DNA of 64,000 bases from Paraburkholderia sp. CNPSo 3274 (GTDB taxonomy: Bacteria; Pseudomonadota; Gammaproteobacteria; Burkholderiales; Burkholderiaceae). A model generated the notes under the pieces. It was not told the origin of the DNA. It saw only the letters and a list, made by a program, of their open reading frames with translations, and made no database searches. Location of the stretch: assembly GCF_024206475.1 (NCBI RefSeq), contig NZ_JAMBPR010000013.1, forward strand, positions 80,140-144,139, in the 5' to 3' direction. The position numbers and the translations under genes are program-made. Positions 56,510-63,752 of the stretch are shown here, piece after piece; position 1 is the stretch's first letter, and the number at the start of each line of letters is the position of its first letter.

Positions 56510-56547
56510 GGCGCTGGAGTAAGGCAGCAATCGTGGAGGACGCAACG

Positions 56548-57405
56548 ATGACGCAATCCGTAGTAACGGCTGCTCCCGCGCGCGATTGCGCGAGCCCAGG
56601 CGGCGCGCTGCGCATCGCGCGGGCAATCGTACGGGCGAGCCGGCCGCGGCTCGCGCCCTGGCTCGTGCCGCTGGCGGTGTTGGTGATTTGGGAGATCGCC
56701 GCAAGGAGCGGCGCGCTCTCGACGCGCGTGCTGCCCGAGCCGCTCGACGTGGTGCGGGCGGCCTGGTCGTTGATCGAGTCGGGCGAAATGTGGGCGGACG
56801 TGCGCGTGAGCACGTGGCGGGCGCTTTCGGGGTTCGTGATCGGCGGCGGCATTGGACTCGTGCTCGGGCTGGCTACCGGGCTTTTCGAGCCGGTTGAAAC
56901 CGCGCTCGATTCGACCGTGCAGATGGTCCGAAATATTCCGGCGCTTGCCATGATTCCGCTCGTGATTCTCTGGTTCGGCATTGGCGAGGAGGCGAAAGTA
57001 TTTCTCGTGGCGCTGGGCGTGTTCTTTCCCGTATACGTGAACACGTTCCACGGTATCCGCTCGGTGGACGCCAATCTCGTAGAGATGGCGCGCAGCTACG
57101 GGCTCAAGGGTTTCGCGCTCTATCGCGAGGTGATCTTGCCGGGCGCGTTGCCTTCGATTCTCGTCGGCGTACGCTTTGCGCTCGGCCTGATGTGGGTGAC
57201 GCTGATCGTCGCAGAAACGATCTCCGCGCAGTCGGGCATTGGCTACATGACGATGAACGCGCGCGAATTCCTGCAAACCGATGTGGTGGTGGTCGGCATC
57301 CTGCTTTATGCGGCGCTCGGCAAGCTCGCCGACTGGCTTGCGAAGTGGCTCGAGCGCGTGGCGCTGCGCTGGCATCCCGCCTATCAACAGGAGAGCGAAG
57401 CATGA
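56548..57405 (+). CDS. ssuC: Alkanesulfonate ABC transporter permease
   Basis: A 285-residue inner-membrane permease with about six helices and the EAA loop [34 protein letters not shown]. The start [22 protein letters not shown] matches SsuC/TauC-type permeases. ATG 56548 has GTGGAGGACGCAACG upstream; an in-frame GTG 15 bases earlier is less likely. Its stop overlaps the ssuB start (ATGA). Confidence 0.93.
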   Translation: MTQSVVTAAPARDCASPGGALRIARAIVRASRPRLAPWLVPLAVLVIWEIAARSGALSTRVLPEPLDVVRAAWSLIESGEMWADVRVSTWRALSGFVIGGGIGLVLGLATGLFEPVETALDSTVQMVRNIPALAMIPLVILWFGIGEEAKVFLVALGVFFPVYVNTFHGIRSVDANLVEMARSYGLKGFALYREVILPGALPSILVGVRFALGLMWVTLIVAETISAQSGIGYMTMNAREFLQTDVVVVGILLYAALGKLADWLAKWLERVALRWHPAYQQESEA

Positions 57406-58283
57406 GCGCAAGTCAATTGGCGCCGAACTACGGCGTGGGGCGCGATGGTTTCGAGCGCGTGCAGGCGAGCGACCGGAACGACAAGGCGCAAGCGGCGCGC
57501 GAGGGCGTGGCACGGCGTACGCATTCACGTGAGGGGGACGCCGCCGTCGCCCTTCGCGGCGTGGGAAAACGCTACGGCGAGCGCGCGGTGCTCAGCGGCT
57601 TCGACCTTGCGATCGAGCGCGGCAGTTTTGTGTCGATCGTCGGACGCAGCGGTTGCGGCAAGTCCACGTTGCTGCGCCTGATCGCCGGCCTCGAAACGCC
57701 GGACGAGGGCGCGGTGGAGAGGCGCAGCGCAGGTGGCTCGGCGCTCGATACGCGCATCATGTTTCAGGATGCGCGTCTCTTGCCGTGGAAGACCGTCTTG
57801 CAGAACGTGATGCTAGGCCTCGGGCGCAGCGCGCGTGACGACGCCCGCGCGGTGCTCGACGAGGTGGGCCTGCTCGCGCGCGCCGACGAGTGGCCCGCGC
57901 GGCTCTCGGGTGGCCAGCGCCAGCGCGTGGCGCTCGCCCGCGCGCTCGTGCATCGTCCGAGCTTGTTGCTGCTCGACGAACCGCTCGGCGCACTCGACGC
58001 GCTGACGCGCCTTGAGATGCACGCGCTGATCGAGCGCCTGTGGCGCGAGCATCGCTTCACCGCGCTGCTCGTGACGCACGACGTGCACGAAGCCGTCGCG
58101 CTGGGCGACCGTATTCTGCTCGTCGAGGCGGGGCGCATCGCGCTCGATCAGAGCGTTCCGCTCGAGCGCCCGCGCGCGCGTGTCGACGCACGCTTCGCCG
58201 CGCTCGAGGAGAGCGTGCTGCAGCGCGTGCTCGGCCAGGGCCCACAGCAAGCCGCCGGTCGGCCATCTGGCGCAGTGGCCTGA
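57402..58283 (+). CDS. ssuB: Alkanesulfonate ABC transporter ATP-binding protein
   Basis: A 293-residue ATPase: Walker [19 protein letters not shown]-loop [13 protein letters not shown], signature [17 protein letters not shown], Walker [16 protein letters not shown] and H-loop [15 protein letters not shown]. An N-terminal extension of about 45 residues precedes the ATPase core, longer than usual for SsuB. Translationally coupled to ssuC. The periplasmic binding protein SsuA is not in this window. Confidence 0.93.
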   Translation: MSASQLAPNYGVGRDGFERVQASDRNDKAQAAREGVARRTHSREGDAAVALRGVGKRYGERAVLSGFDLAIERGSFVSIVGRSGCGKSTLLRLIAGLETPDEGAVERRSAGGSALDTRIMFQDARLLPWKTVLQNVMLGLGRSARDDARAVLDEVGLLARADEWPARLSGGQRQRVALARALVHRPSLLLLDEPLGALDALTRLEMHALIERLWREHRFTALLVTHDVHEAVALGDRILLVEAGRIALDQSVPLERPRARVDARFAALEESVLQRVLGQGPQQAAGRPSGAVA

Positions 58284-58335
58284 ATCATTCATCAGGAATC
58301 CTCTTGTTTAAACCCGAACTCACGGAGCCGAACCT

Positions 58336-58551
58336 ATGAGCATTACCGCCATCAACGTGCGCAACCAGTTTCGCGGCAAGATCAAGGAGATCATTCGCGG
58401 GCCCGTTGTTTCGGAAGTCGATGTCGACACGGCATTCGGCATTGTCACCTCGGTCATCACCACGCGCTCGATCGACGAACTCGAGTTGAAGGTTGGCTCG
58501 GAAGTGGTCGCGCTGGTGAAGTCGACGGAGGTGTCGATCGCGCGCCTGTGA
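58336..58551 (+). CDS. Molybdopterin-binding (Mop/TOBE) domain protein, molbindin
   Basis: A 71-residue protein that is a single Mop domain: SITAINVRNQFRGKIKEIIRGPVVSEVDVDT, VTSVITTRSIDELELKVGSEVVALVKSTEVSIARL. Such molbindins oligomerise and store molybdate or related oxyanions. It follows ssuB by 52 bases on the same strand, so it may be co-transcribed; a link to sulfur metabolism could be chance or reflect oxyanion control. Confidence 0.9.
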   Translation: MSITAINVRNQFRGKIKEIIRGPVVSEVDVDTAFGIVTSVITTRSIDELELKVGSEVVALVKSTEVSIARL

Positions 58552-58638
58552 AGCGTGCTGGCGCGTCGGCGCCGCCCGCGAGTCGCGGCGGGTGGAAGTG
58601 CTAGCATGAACCGTCAGCAGAAGAGGAAAGAGGCGAAC

Positions 58639-58887
58639 ATGGAGCCGAAGGGCATCGACATGGGCGACTACCAGGAGCGCTACAAGGACTACGACATCGA
58701 AGTCGCGGTCGAGCAGGTGCTCACGGGCGTGAAGGCGCACTATCGCGTGCTGCAGGGCGATACAGTCGTGGAGGACTGGCAACTCGTGCATATCACGCGC
58801 CTCTGGTCCACCGAGCACGCGGCGGCGGAGGCGGGCTTCGAAGCGGCGCGCGCGTGGATCGATGCGCGCGGCACGCAAGCGCACTAG
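58639..58887 (+). CDS. Small hypothetical protein
   Basis: An 82-residue protein: MEPKGIDMGDYQERYKDYDIEVAVEQVLTGVKAHYRVLQGDTVVEDWQLVHITRLW, then an Ala-rich helix. GAAAGAGGCGAAC gives a good ribosome site for ATG 58639; two longer in-frame starts (58555, 58606) are possible. The stop overlaps the convergent DnaJ-like gene by 4 bases. I know similar small Burkholderia proteins but no function. Confidence 0.7.
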   Translation: MEPKGIDMGDYQERYKDYDIEVAVEQVLTGVKAHYRVLQGDTVVEDWQLVHITRLWSTEHAAAEAGFEAARAWIDARGTQAH

Positions 58888-59837
58888 CGTTTGCCTTGCG
58901 AACCCGCGGTAGGCGACTGGCTTGCCCGGCGCTCTGCCTCGGCGAACATGTCGCGTAGTTGCTGGCGCTCCGCGCCGCTCAAATATGCGGCGGCAGCCGG
59001 CATGGTGAGGACCAGGTGCAACGTGAGGTTGCCGCGCACGCCGTTGCGGTCCGCGAGCCCAAGACCGGGCAGACGGATTGGCGTGCGCGAATTCGTGTTC
59101 GCCGGAATTTTCACTTCGAACGTGCGGCCGAGGACCATTGCCTGAACGCCGCCGCCCAACATGGCCGTCACGCAGTCGATTTGAAGCTCGCAAGCGAGAT
59201 CGAACCCATTGCGCGTGAAGCCCGGGCCGCAAACGATGGAGACCGAGAGCGTCGCGTCTCCCGATGGGCCGCCGTTCACGCCGGGGTGGCCGCCGCCAGT
59301 CACCACCAGACGCTGACCGTCCCATGCCCCGCGAGGAATCTCGACCAATTCCGACTTGCGCCATGTCTTCATGCCGGTGCCATGACATTGTTCGCAAAGC
59401 GCGCCGCGATCTTCCTGTTCGCACGCAGGACACGGACCTTTGACAGGGTAGTGGGCTTGAACGCCGCCGCCATTGATGGCGACTTCGAGCGGCACGAATA
59501 GCTCGACGAGGCAGTTTGCGCCGCGCATGGGCGGGGCCGCGCGGCGCTGGCGCGGTTGAGCTTCGCCGTTGCGGGGCGGGTTGGCCGGATTTGCGGCGCC
59601 AGTTGTCCTGGCCGTTGGCGCGACGCGCCTGCCGCTCAGAATCTCGAAGGCTTCCTGAATGAGCTTGAACACCGGCTCGACTGCCGCCTCGCGACCCTTG
59701 TTGCGGTCGGGGTGGTACTTCGCGCGCAGTTGACGGTAGGCGCGCTTGATCTCTGCCGGCGACGCAGTCTCCGGCAGTTGCAGCCGCCTGTAGTATTCCT
59801 CGAAGCTCAAAGGCGTTCCTGGGTGTCTCTCGTGCAC
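58884..59837 (-). CDS. DnaJ-like co-chaperone with reduced zinc region
   Basis: A 317-residue protein with an N-terminal J domain (about 12-75; YYRRLQLPETASPAEIKRAYRQLRAKYHPDRNKG, HPD intact), a Pro/Arg linker, one zinc-type segment (CPACEQED ... CEQCHGTG) in place of the four repeats of DnaJ, and two C-terminal beta domains (DGQRLVVTGGGHPGVNG, NSRTPIRLPGLGLADRNGVRGNLTLHL). It should stimulate an Hsp70 (DnaK) ATPase. GTG 59837 is the first start; TTG 59810 (CCAGGAACGCC upstream) is a better-spaced alternative. It lies at the edge of the genomic island. Confidence 0.85.
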   Translation of the reverse strand: MHERHPGTPLSFEEYYRRLQLPETASPAEIKRAYRQLRAKYHPDRNKGREAAVEPVFKLIQEAFEILSGRRVAPTARTTGAANPANPPRNGEAQPRQRRAAPPMRGANCLVELFVPLEVAINGGGVQAHYPVKGPCPACEQEDRGALCEQCHGTGMKTWRKSELVEIPRGAWDGQRLVVTGGGHPGVNGGPSGDATLSVSIVCGPGFTRNGFDLACELQIDCVTAMLGGGVQAMVLGRTFEVKIPANTNSRTPIRLPGLGLADRNGVRGNLTLHLVLTMPAAAAYLSGAERQQLRDMFAEAERRASQSPTAGSQGKR

Positions 59838-59844
59838 AGACGCA

Positions 59845-59869
59845 AAAAAGCCCGCAACCAGTGCGGGCT
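59845..59869 (-). terminator. Surviving terminator of the tRNA-His gene
   Basis: Minus strand: GCCCGCA pairs with TGCGGGC around CTGGT and is followed by six T. It lies 24 bases after the CCA end of the tRNA-His fragment and is best explained as the original tRNA terminator left in place. Confidence 0.85.
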
Positions 59870-59892
59870 CATTTGTTCACTGCTGAATTCTT

Positions 59893-59940
59893 TGGGGTGG
59901 CTGATGGGACTCGAACCCACGACGACAGGAATCACAATCG
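59893..59940 (-). other. tRNA-His 3' fragment, attachment site of an integrated element
   Basis: The minus strand reads the anticodon loop GATTGTGATTCC (anticodon GTG), the T arm GTGGGTTCGAGTCCCAT and acceptor CAGCCACCCCA including CCA, i.e. the 3' half of tRNA-His. The 5' half is missing: upstream sequence is unrelated, so this cannot be a working tRNA. A fragment like this, with a terminator on one side and a tyrosine integrase gene on the other, is the classic left-over att site. The intact tRNA-His should lie beyond base 64000. Confidence 0.88.
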
Positions 59941-60074
59941 AGTCGTCGAACAGCAAATTCAGGTTAAAAATCAAAGCCCTGTAGTTTTGATTTCGGAATA
60001 TGCCCCCCTTTATCGACCCAGCACTGGCGCGGGTTTGCGACGAGGTGTTCCGAAAATCTTGCGGCATTTTACCC

Positions 60075-61076
60075 TCATTCAGTAGCGCTCGCGCGCCTCA
60101 CTTTCCGGCGGTCGTAGTGCTTGTGTGTCGTGCTCGGATTCGCGTGTGCGGCGAAGTCGTAGGCATCGGCGTCGCGCGCCTCGAGCTTCGCGGTGATGGC
60201 GGCCGGGCGGACGTCCGACAGGGCGAAATACGCCGGATGCTCGACCAGCTTGAGTTCGACGCCATCGGCCTTTTCGCCGCGGCGCTGCGCGGCCTCGCGC
60301 TTGGACTTCGCTTCGAATTCGCGCGCGATCGCAGGATCGAACTCGCCGATGTACGCATACATGGCGTCCTGCCATACCGAGGTCCAACCGCTTTTCGAAT
60401 ACGCCTGGCCGCGCCGGTTTGGGAACAGGTAGATGCTCGCCACTTTGCGGTCACGTTTCGCGCGCTCGACGACCGCGCGAAGGCGCATGGACCACTCGCG
60501 CAGCTTGACCGTTTGCGCCTCGCCTTTTTTCGCTTTGCCGAGATGACGCGCACGCCGGCTTCGGTCAGGCCCGACATATGGAACGGCCGCACTTCTGCTG
60601 CGCGAAAGCCTGTGGGGTACGTGAACATGGCCGCGACGCCCATCGTGCGGTATGCCTGCTGCTGACGCACAGACCATAGGTAGAACGGGACGATCTCCGC
60701 TTTTGTGACGGTGCGCACGTCTGGGTCGCCCTGGTTGAGCATCATTCCGACGAACGGATTGATATTCGGTTTTGAAGCGGTCGATCGCATCCGCAACCGA
60801 GCCCGCGATGATTTGACCTTCCTGCACGTCGACCGCGCGTCGCTTTGCGCGACGCTCCGCCTCATGGATCGCAGTTCGATCGCCGCGCGCCGCAGTTTCG
60901 AACGTCTCGCTGCGGCCGTCGGGGAACTTGTACCGGAACGACACTTTGCGCACGCCGGTGCGCTTGTACAGCCGGTCGATTCCGGTCGTGTCGTTCTTAC
61001 CGGCGGCTTTAGGCGAATGCTTGGAGGTTCGGACCATTGTCATATTTCGTTGCTTTGGTATCGGTGCTGAGTCCAA
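60075..61076 (-). pseudogene. Tyrosine-type phage integrase, frameshifted and internally deleted
   Basis: Three pieces in two minus-strand frames make up an integrase. The N-terminal part (to about 60765; GKNDTTGIDRLYKRTGVRKVSFRY, VDVQEGQIIAGSVADAIDRF) is in frame A; then frame B carries NPFVGMMLNQGDPDVRTV, IVPFYLWSVRQQQ, FTYPTGFRAAEVRPFH (first catalytic Arg) down to about 60535, where an AAAAAA tract returns to frame A for GEAQTVKLREWSMRLRAVVERAKR and the C-terminal THKHYDRRK with the nucleophilic Tyr. The SAM-like core-binding domain expected between pieces one and two, about 80 residues, is missing. The gene is almost certainly inactive. Confidence 0.88.
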
Positions 61077-61236
61077 GCTTCAGATCGCGGAACGCGCGTG
61101 CGACCTTGGGAATGCCGTTGCGATCGATGACGAACTTCCAGCGGTTGTCGGAAAGCCAGTTGATCATCCGCGTGCGCTGGTTCGGCTTGCAGCCGATGAG
61201 GTCGGCGAGTTCGGTCGAGGTCAGGTAGTCGCTCAT
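61009..61236 (-). CDS. DUF4224-type small protein next to the integrase
   Basis: A 75-residue protein (MSDYLTSTELADLIGCKPNQRTRMINWLSDNRWKFVIDRNGIPKVARAF in parts) with a helix-turn-helix-like start resembling excisionase or DUF4224 proteins that commonly precede phage integrases. It overlaps the integrase start by about 35 bases, as typical for this pair. An in-frame start at 61248 adds four residues. Likely an excisionase or DNA-binding partner. Confidence 0.75.
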   Translation of the reverse strand: MSDYLTSTELADLIGCKPNQRTRMINWLSDNRWKFVIDRNGIPKVARAFRDLKLGLSTDTKATKYDNGPNLQAFA

Positions 61237-61337
61237 CGTTTGCTCCATCTGCTACTTGCCTTGAGTGTTTCGGTTCCCGTCTATGGGAGTGCGGTTGCCT
61301 GTTACATGCATAGCGACAGCATCGGCCATGTTATTAT

Positions 61338-61358
61338 TTTCTTTCAAATTGAAAGAAA
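61338..61358. promoter_or_regulatory. Perfect palindrome upstream of a small island gene
   Basis: TTTCTTTCAA-A-TTGAAAGAAA: 10-base arms around one base, 12 bases before the ATG at 61370, in the divergent gap. The shape is that of a dimeric repressor operator. Confidence 0.55.
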
Positions 61359-61369
61359 GGAGACTGCTG

Positions 61370-61597
61370 ATGGGTTGGAACATGCGCTTTACCGACTACC
61401 GTGGTTATGACCTTCATTCGGAAACTCTTGAGTGCCCCAATGAAATGTGGGTTTGGCGCGCCAAAGTGAGCAGGGGCACAGAACGCGACATTGCTTCGAG
61501 TCAAGACCTGGAGACGAGCCACAGTACTCGGGACGATGCGGAAAGCGCCGGGTTCGCTTGGGGGCGCGCGATGGTCGACGAAATCTTGATGGGCTAG
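61370..61597 (+). CDS. Hypothetical island protein
   Basis: A 75-residue soluble protein (MGWNMRFTDYRGYDLHSETLE ... MWVWRAKVSRG ... GFAWGRAMVDEILMG) with AAAGGAGACTGCTG upstream. It is divergent from the DUF4224 gene and directly behind a palindrome. The acidic C-terminal segment DDAESAGFAWGRAMVDE recurs in small Burkholderia proteins in my memory. Function unknown. Confidence 0.65.
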   Translation: MGWNMRFTDYRGYDLHSETLECPNEMWVWRAKVSRGTERDIASSQDLETSHSTRDDAESAGFAWGRAMVDEILMG

Positions 61598-61608
61598 GCT
61601 CGTCGCGC

Positions 61609-61827
61609 TCATTTGCTGCCTCTATCGTGCCCTGCGTCGCTCGCCCTTCGCACAGATTTGTCCACAGTTTCTGTGGATAACTGCGCACTTACGCCAAAAC
61701 CTAATTTTTTCGGCGCTGCTGCAGCAGGGGCGAGAGCGACGAGGATCGCGCGCGCGTCTGCCGGGTCGATGATGCGAATGTCGCCCCAGCCGTCCGGTTT
61801 TTCGGAGAGTTCGCGCAGCTTGGTCAC
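61609..61827 (-). CDS. Hypothetical island protein
   Basis: A 72-residue ORF from a GTG at 61827: TKLRELSEKPDGWGDIRIIDPADARAILVALAPAAAAPKK. The frame could extend upstream (YETTERQLV) but meets a stop without a better start. The composition looks like phage early proteins; moderate support only. Confidence 0.4.
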   Translation of the reverse strand: MTKLRELSEKPDGWGDIRIIDPADARAILVALAPAAAAPKKLGFGVSAQLSTETVDKSVRRASDAGHDRGSK

Positions 61828-61927
61828 GAGCTGTCGCTCAGTTGTTTCATATCCATCGTTTTCCTCGCCAGGAAGTAGCGCCTGAAGCTTGTGCTAGGAT
61901 TTTCGGACCCACCAAAGGAGGTCGAGA

Positions 61928-62170
61928 ATGGCCAAGCTGATTGCGACAGCGGAGCAAATCCAAGCTGAAATTCAGCGGCGGATCTCCGAGAGCACTGCGT
62001 TGGACGGCGACTGCAGAGATTGCAGGGCGCCGTCTCCAGTCCGGCTGGATCCGGACGAGAATGCGGAGTGCAACTGGACGGTCACAGTCTTTCCGGGCGT
62101 CGAGCCTGGCTGCCTCGACTTTGTGAAAGCGGTGACTCGCGAAGTAATGCGCGAATACGACTTGGCGTAA
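61928..62170 (+). CDS. Hypothetical island protein
   Basis: An 80-residue protein with a strong AAAGGAGGTCGAGA ribosome site: MAKLIATAEQIQAEIQRRI, then CRDCRAPSPVRLDPDENAECNWTV with a CxxC, and FVKAVTREVMREYDLA. The cysteines could bind metal. Typical of small accessory proteins of Burkholderia phages and islands. Function unknown. Confidence 0.65.
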   Translation: MAKLIATAEQIQAEIQRRISESTALDGDCRDCRAPSPVRLDPDENAECNWTVTVFPGVEPGCLDFVKAVTREVMREYDLA

Positions 62171-62183
62171 GTTCATGTTGGAA

Positions 62184-62738
62184 TCAACTCGTCAGCTGCC
62201 GCGATGAACGCAGCCGCCGCTTCGCGGTTGATGGCGTTGCCGTAGGCGCGCAGTCGTCCCACTTGGGCGGGAGCCCCATGGGCCAGCTGGAATGTGCCGG
62301 GTTCAACTGGCCGCCACTTTCCATCCTGGCAGAGGAGCCAATCAGCAGCTCGCCAGAAGCCGTTAGTCGGGCCGGCTGCTTCAATTCCTCGAGGAGTGAA
62401 ACCGCGTCGACGAGCGTCGTCCCGGCATGGCCCTTCTTCGCATGCGGCGATCGGTTCGCCGTCGCATTGCGCGTGTTGCTGCTGTCGTTCTTCACTGGCG
62501 TCGGCCAGCCCGCGAGCCGCGGCGCTGCCTGCCCCAACGTCAGTCCGAAGCCGTTGTTGCCGTGCTTCGTCGCGTACTCCTCGCGGCGCTCCTGCAGCCT
62601 CTCCATATCCGTGCACTCGAATTCCTTCGCCGCCGGCGTCGGCCATGACGCCAGCCACGCGACGCGTCCGAGCAATGAGTTCATTGCAACGTTCGGACAC
62701 TCCGCGCCGTCCTTGTGATCGCGCGTCGTAGGTTACGT
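62184..62738 (-). pseudogene. 3' remnant of a phage-type DNA methyltransferase
   Basis: The minus frame ending at 62184 reads TTRDHKDGAECPNVAMNSLL, WLASWPTPAAKEFE, LAGWPTPVKNDSSNTRN, then ESGGQLNPAHSSWPMGLPPKWDDCAPTA, a typical C-terminal part of phage DNA (cytosine) methyltransferases. The catalytic Pro-Cys motif and the SAM domain are missing: upstream of about 62738 the frame meets a stop. In the overlapping frame ending at 62173 the same DNA reads GPTNGFWRAADWLLCQDGKW, PVEPGTFQLAHGAPAQVGRL, RAYGNAINREAAAAF, which contains a motif-X-like YGNAI of C5 methyltransferases. Not functional in this state. Confidence 0.7.
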
Positions 62739-62768
62739 CCGTGGAACGCGCATAGTTGGGGTGTATTG

Positions 62769-63183
62769 ATGACGGCGGAATTTCAGGCTTTCACTGATAG
62801 CGGTCTTGTGCAGATCGATGGGCTGACGCCACTTTTTCAGTTGATTTCGACGCTCGCGCAGACGTTGCAGTCCGAGTCGCTGGCAACGGTCTACAACAAC
62901 GTCGGCACGCAGTACTACGCCACCTACTGGCATACCACCTTCACGTTCACCGCGAACAAATCCGCTTTTTGCCTTCACGGCAGATGGCGGAATGATGGTC
63001 ACGCCGTGGAAGTTTTCGCAGTCGGGTATCCGGGCGGCGTTGGATCGATACTACGGGCGTCCAACCGAATCGACGCGCGGTGGCGACGAGGAGACGCGGC
63101 ACTTCGTGCGCCTAAGAGATTCCGGGCATTTCATCCCGTGCGGGCCTGCGTCGCGTGAGACTCGACAGAAAAATTCAGGTTGA
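62769..63183 (+). pseudogene. Frameshifted phage-like hypothetical gene
   Basis: The first frame runs MTAEFQAFTDSGLVQIDGLTPLFQLI, TVYNNVGTQYYATYWHTTFTFTANKSAF and then loses coherence near 62965. The next frame continues FTADGGMMVTPWKFSQSG to 63183. A single-base shift in the TTTTT tract of about 62967 would join the two. The N-terminus resembles small phage tail-region proteins. Likely inactive unless the shift is a sequencing error or programmed. Confidence 0.55.
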
Positions 63184-63520
63184 CGAGTGGATTCTGGATG
63201 TCACTTTCCTGGATTGCCGCCAGGTCGAGCTGCTCGACGACTTTTCGGAATGCGGTCAATGCGCGGTCGAGGGGGATGTTGTTCCGGAGCCGCAATACGA
63301 TCTGATTGTCGGGGCGTCGGAAGAGCCTGGTGTTTGAGGGATATTTTCCATTGGCATCCGGCTCGATGGGCGAGTGCCATATGCGAACGTCGGGTAGCTC
63401 TTCAGCTTCGGACTGTTCTTGGGTAACGTAACCGTCCTCCGCCCAGCCAAAAGTCGTAATCTGGAACTTGCGCCGCCCGGTTTCGGTTATCTTGCTGACG
63501 CAGGCTATTGACGATCCCAA
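63131..63520 (-). CDS. Hypothetical island protein (TTG start)
   Basis: A 129-residue soluble protein (VSKITETGRRKFQITTFGWAEDGYVTQ, EEELP-like acidic stretch, DVRIWHSPIEPDANGKYPSNTRLFRRPDNQIVLRL, FRKVVEQLDLAAIQESD). The only start in frame is TTG 63520, which overlaps the end of the upstream gene by 16 bases and could be translationally coupled. Family not recognised. Confidence 0.5.
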   Translation of the reverse strand: MGSSIACVSKITETGRRKFQITTFGWAEDGYVTQEQSEAEELPDVRIWHSPIEPDANGKYPSNTRLFRRPDNQIVLRLRNNIPLDRALTAFRKVVEQLDLAAIQESDIQNPLVNLNFSVESHATQARTG

Positions 63521-63747
63521 AGTTCATGGGCCTGCGAGATGAATGCGTCGAACCCATCTTTATCTGAACCCGACACGCTGCACTTGTGTTCATCGACAAG
63601 AATGAGTTGTGGGAGGAGCGTCGCTTTACCCTTGTAGCCGATCTCGGCCTCTGCCGTGTAGCCTTCCGGCGTTATAACGACCTTCGTCTTCGCATCAAAC
63701 TTCGGGGGGTTCTTCTTGCTACCGCGCTTTCGCCCCTCCGCCTGCAT
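63505..63747 (-). CDS. Hypothetical island protein, possibly truncated by the adjacent IS
   Basis: An 80-residue ORF: a basic start (MQAEGRKRGSKKNPPKFDAKTKV) then VITPEGYTAEAEIGYKGKATLLPQLILVDEHKCSVSG. The ATG at 63747 has no ribosome site and lies only a few bases from the IS end, so the true N-terminus may have been cut off. Together with the overlapping downstream gene it forms a two-gene cassette of unknown function. Confidence 0.5.
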   Translation of the reverse strand: MQAEGRKRGSKKNPPKFDAKTKVVITPEGYTAEAEIGYKGKATLLPQLILVDEHKCSVSGSDKDGFDAFISQAHELWDRQ

Positions 63748-63752
63748 AAAAA

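Noticed and set aside
60000..60665. 221-codon plus-strand ORF opposite the integrase
   Set aside because: Antisense of the integrase pseudogene with Arg/Ala-rich shadow composition.
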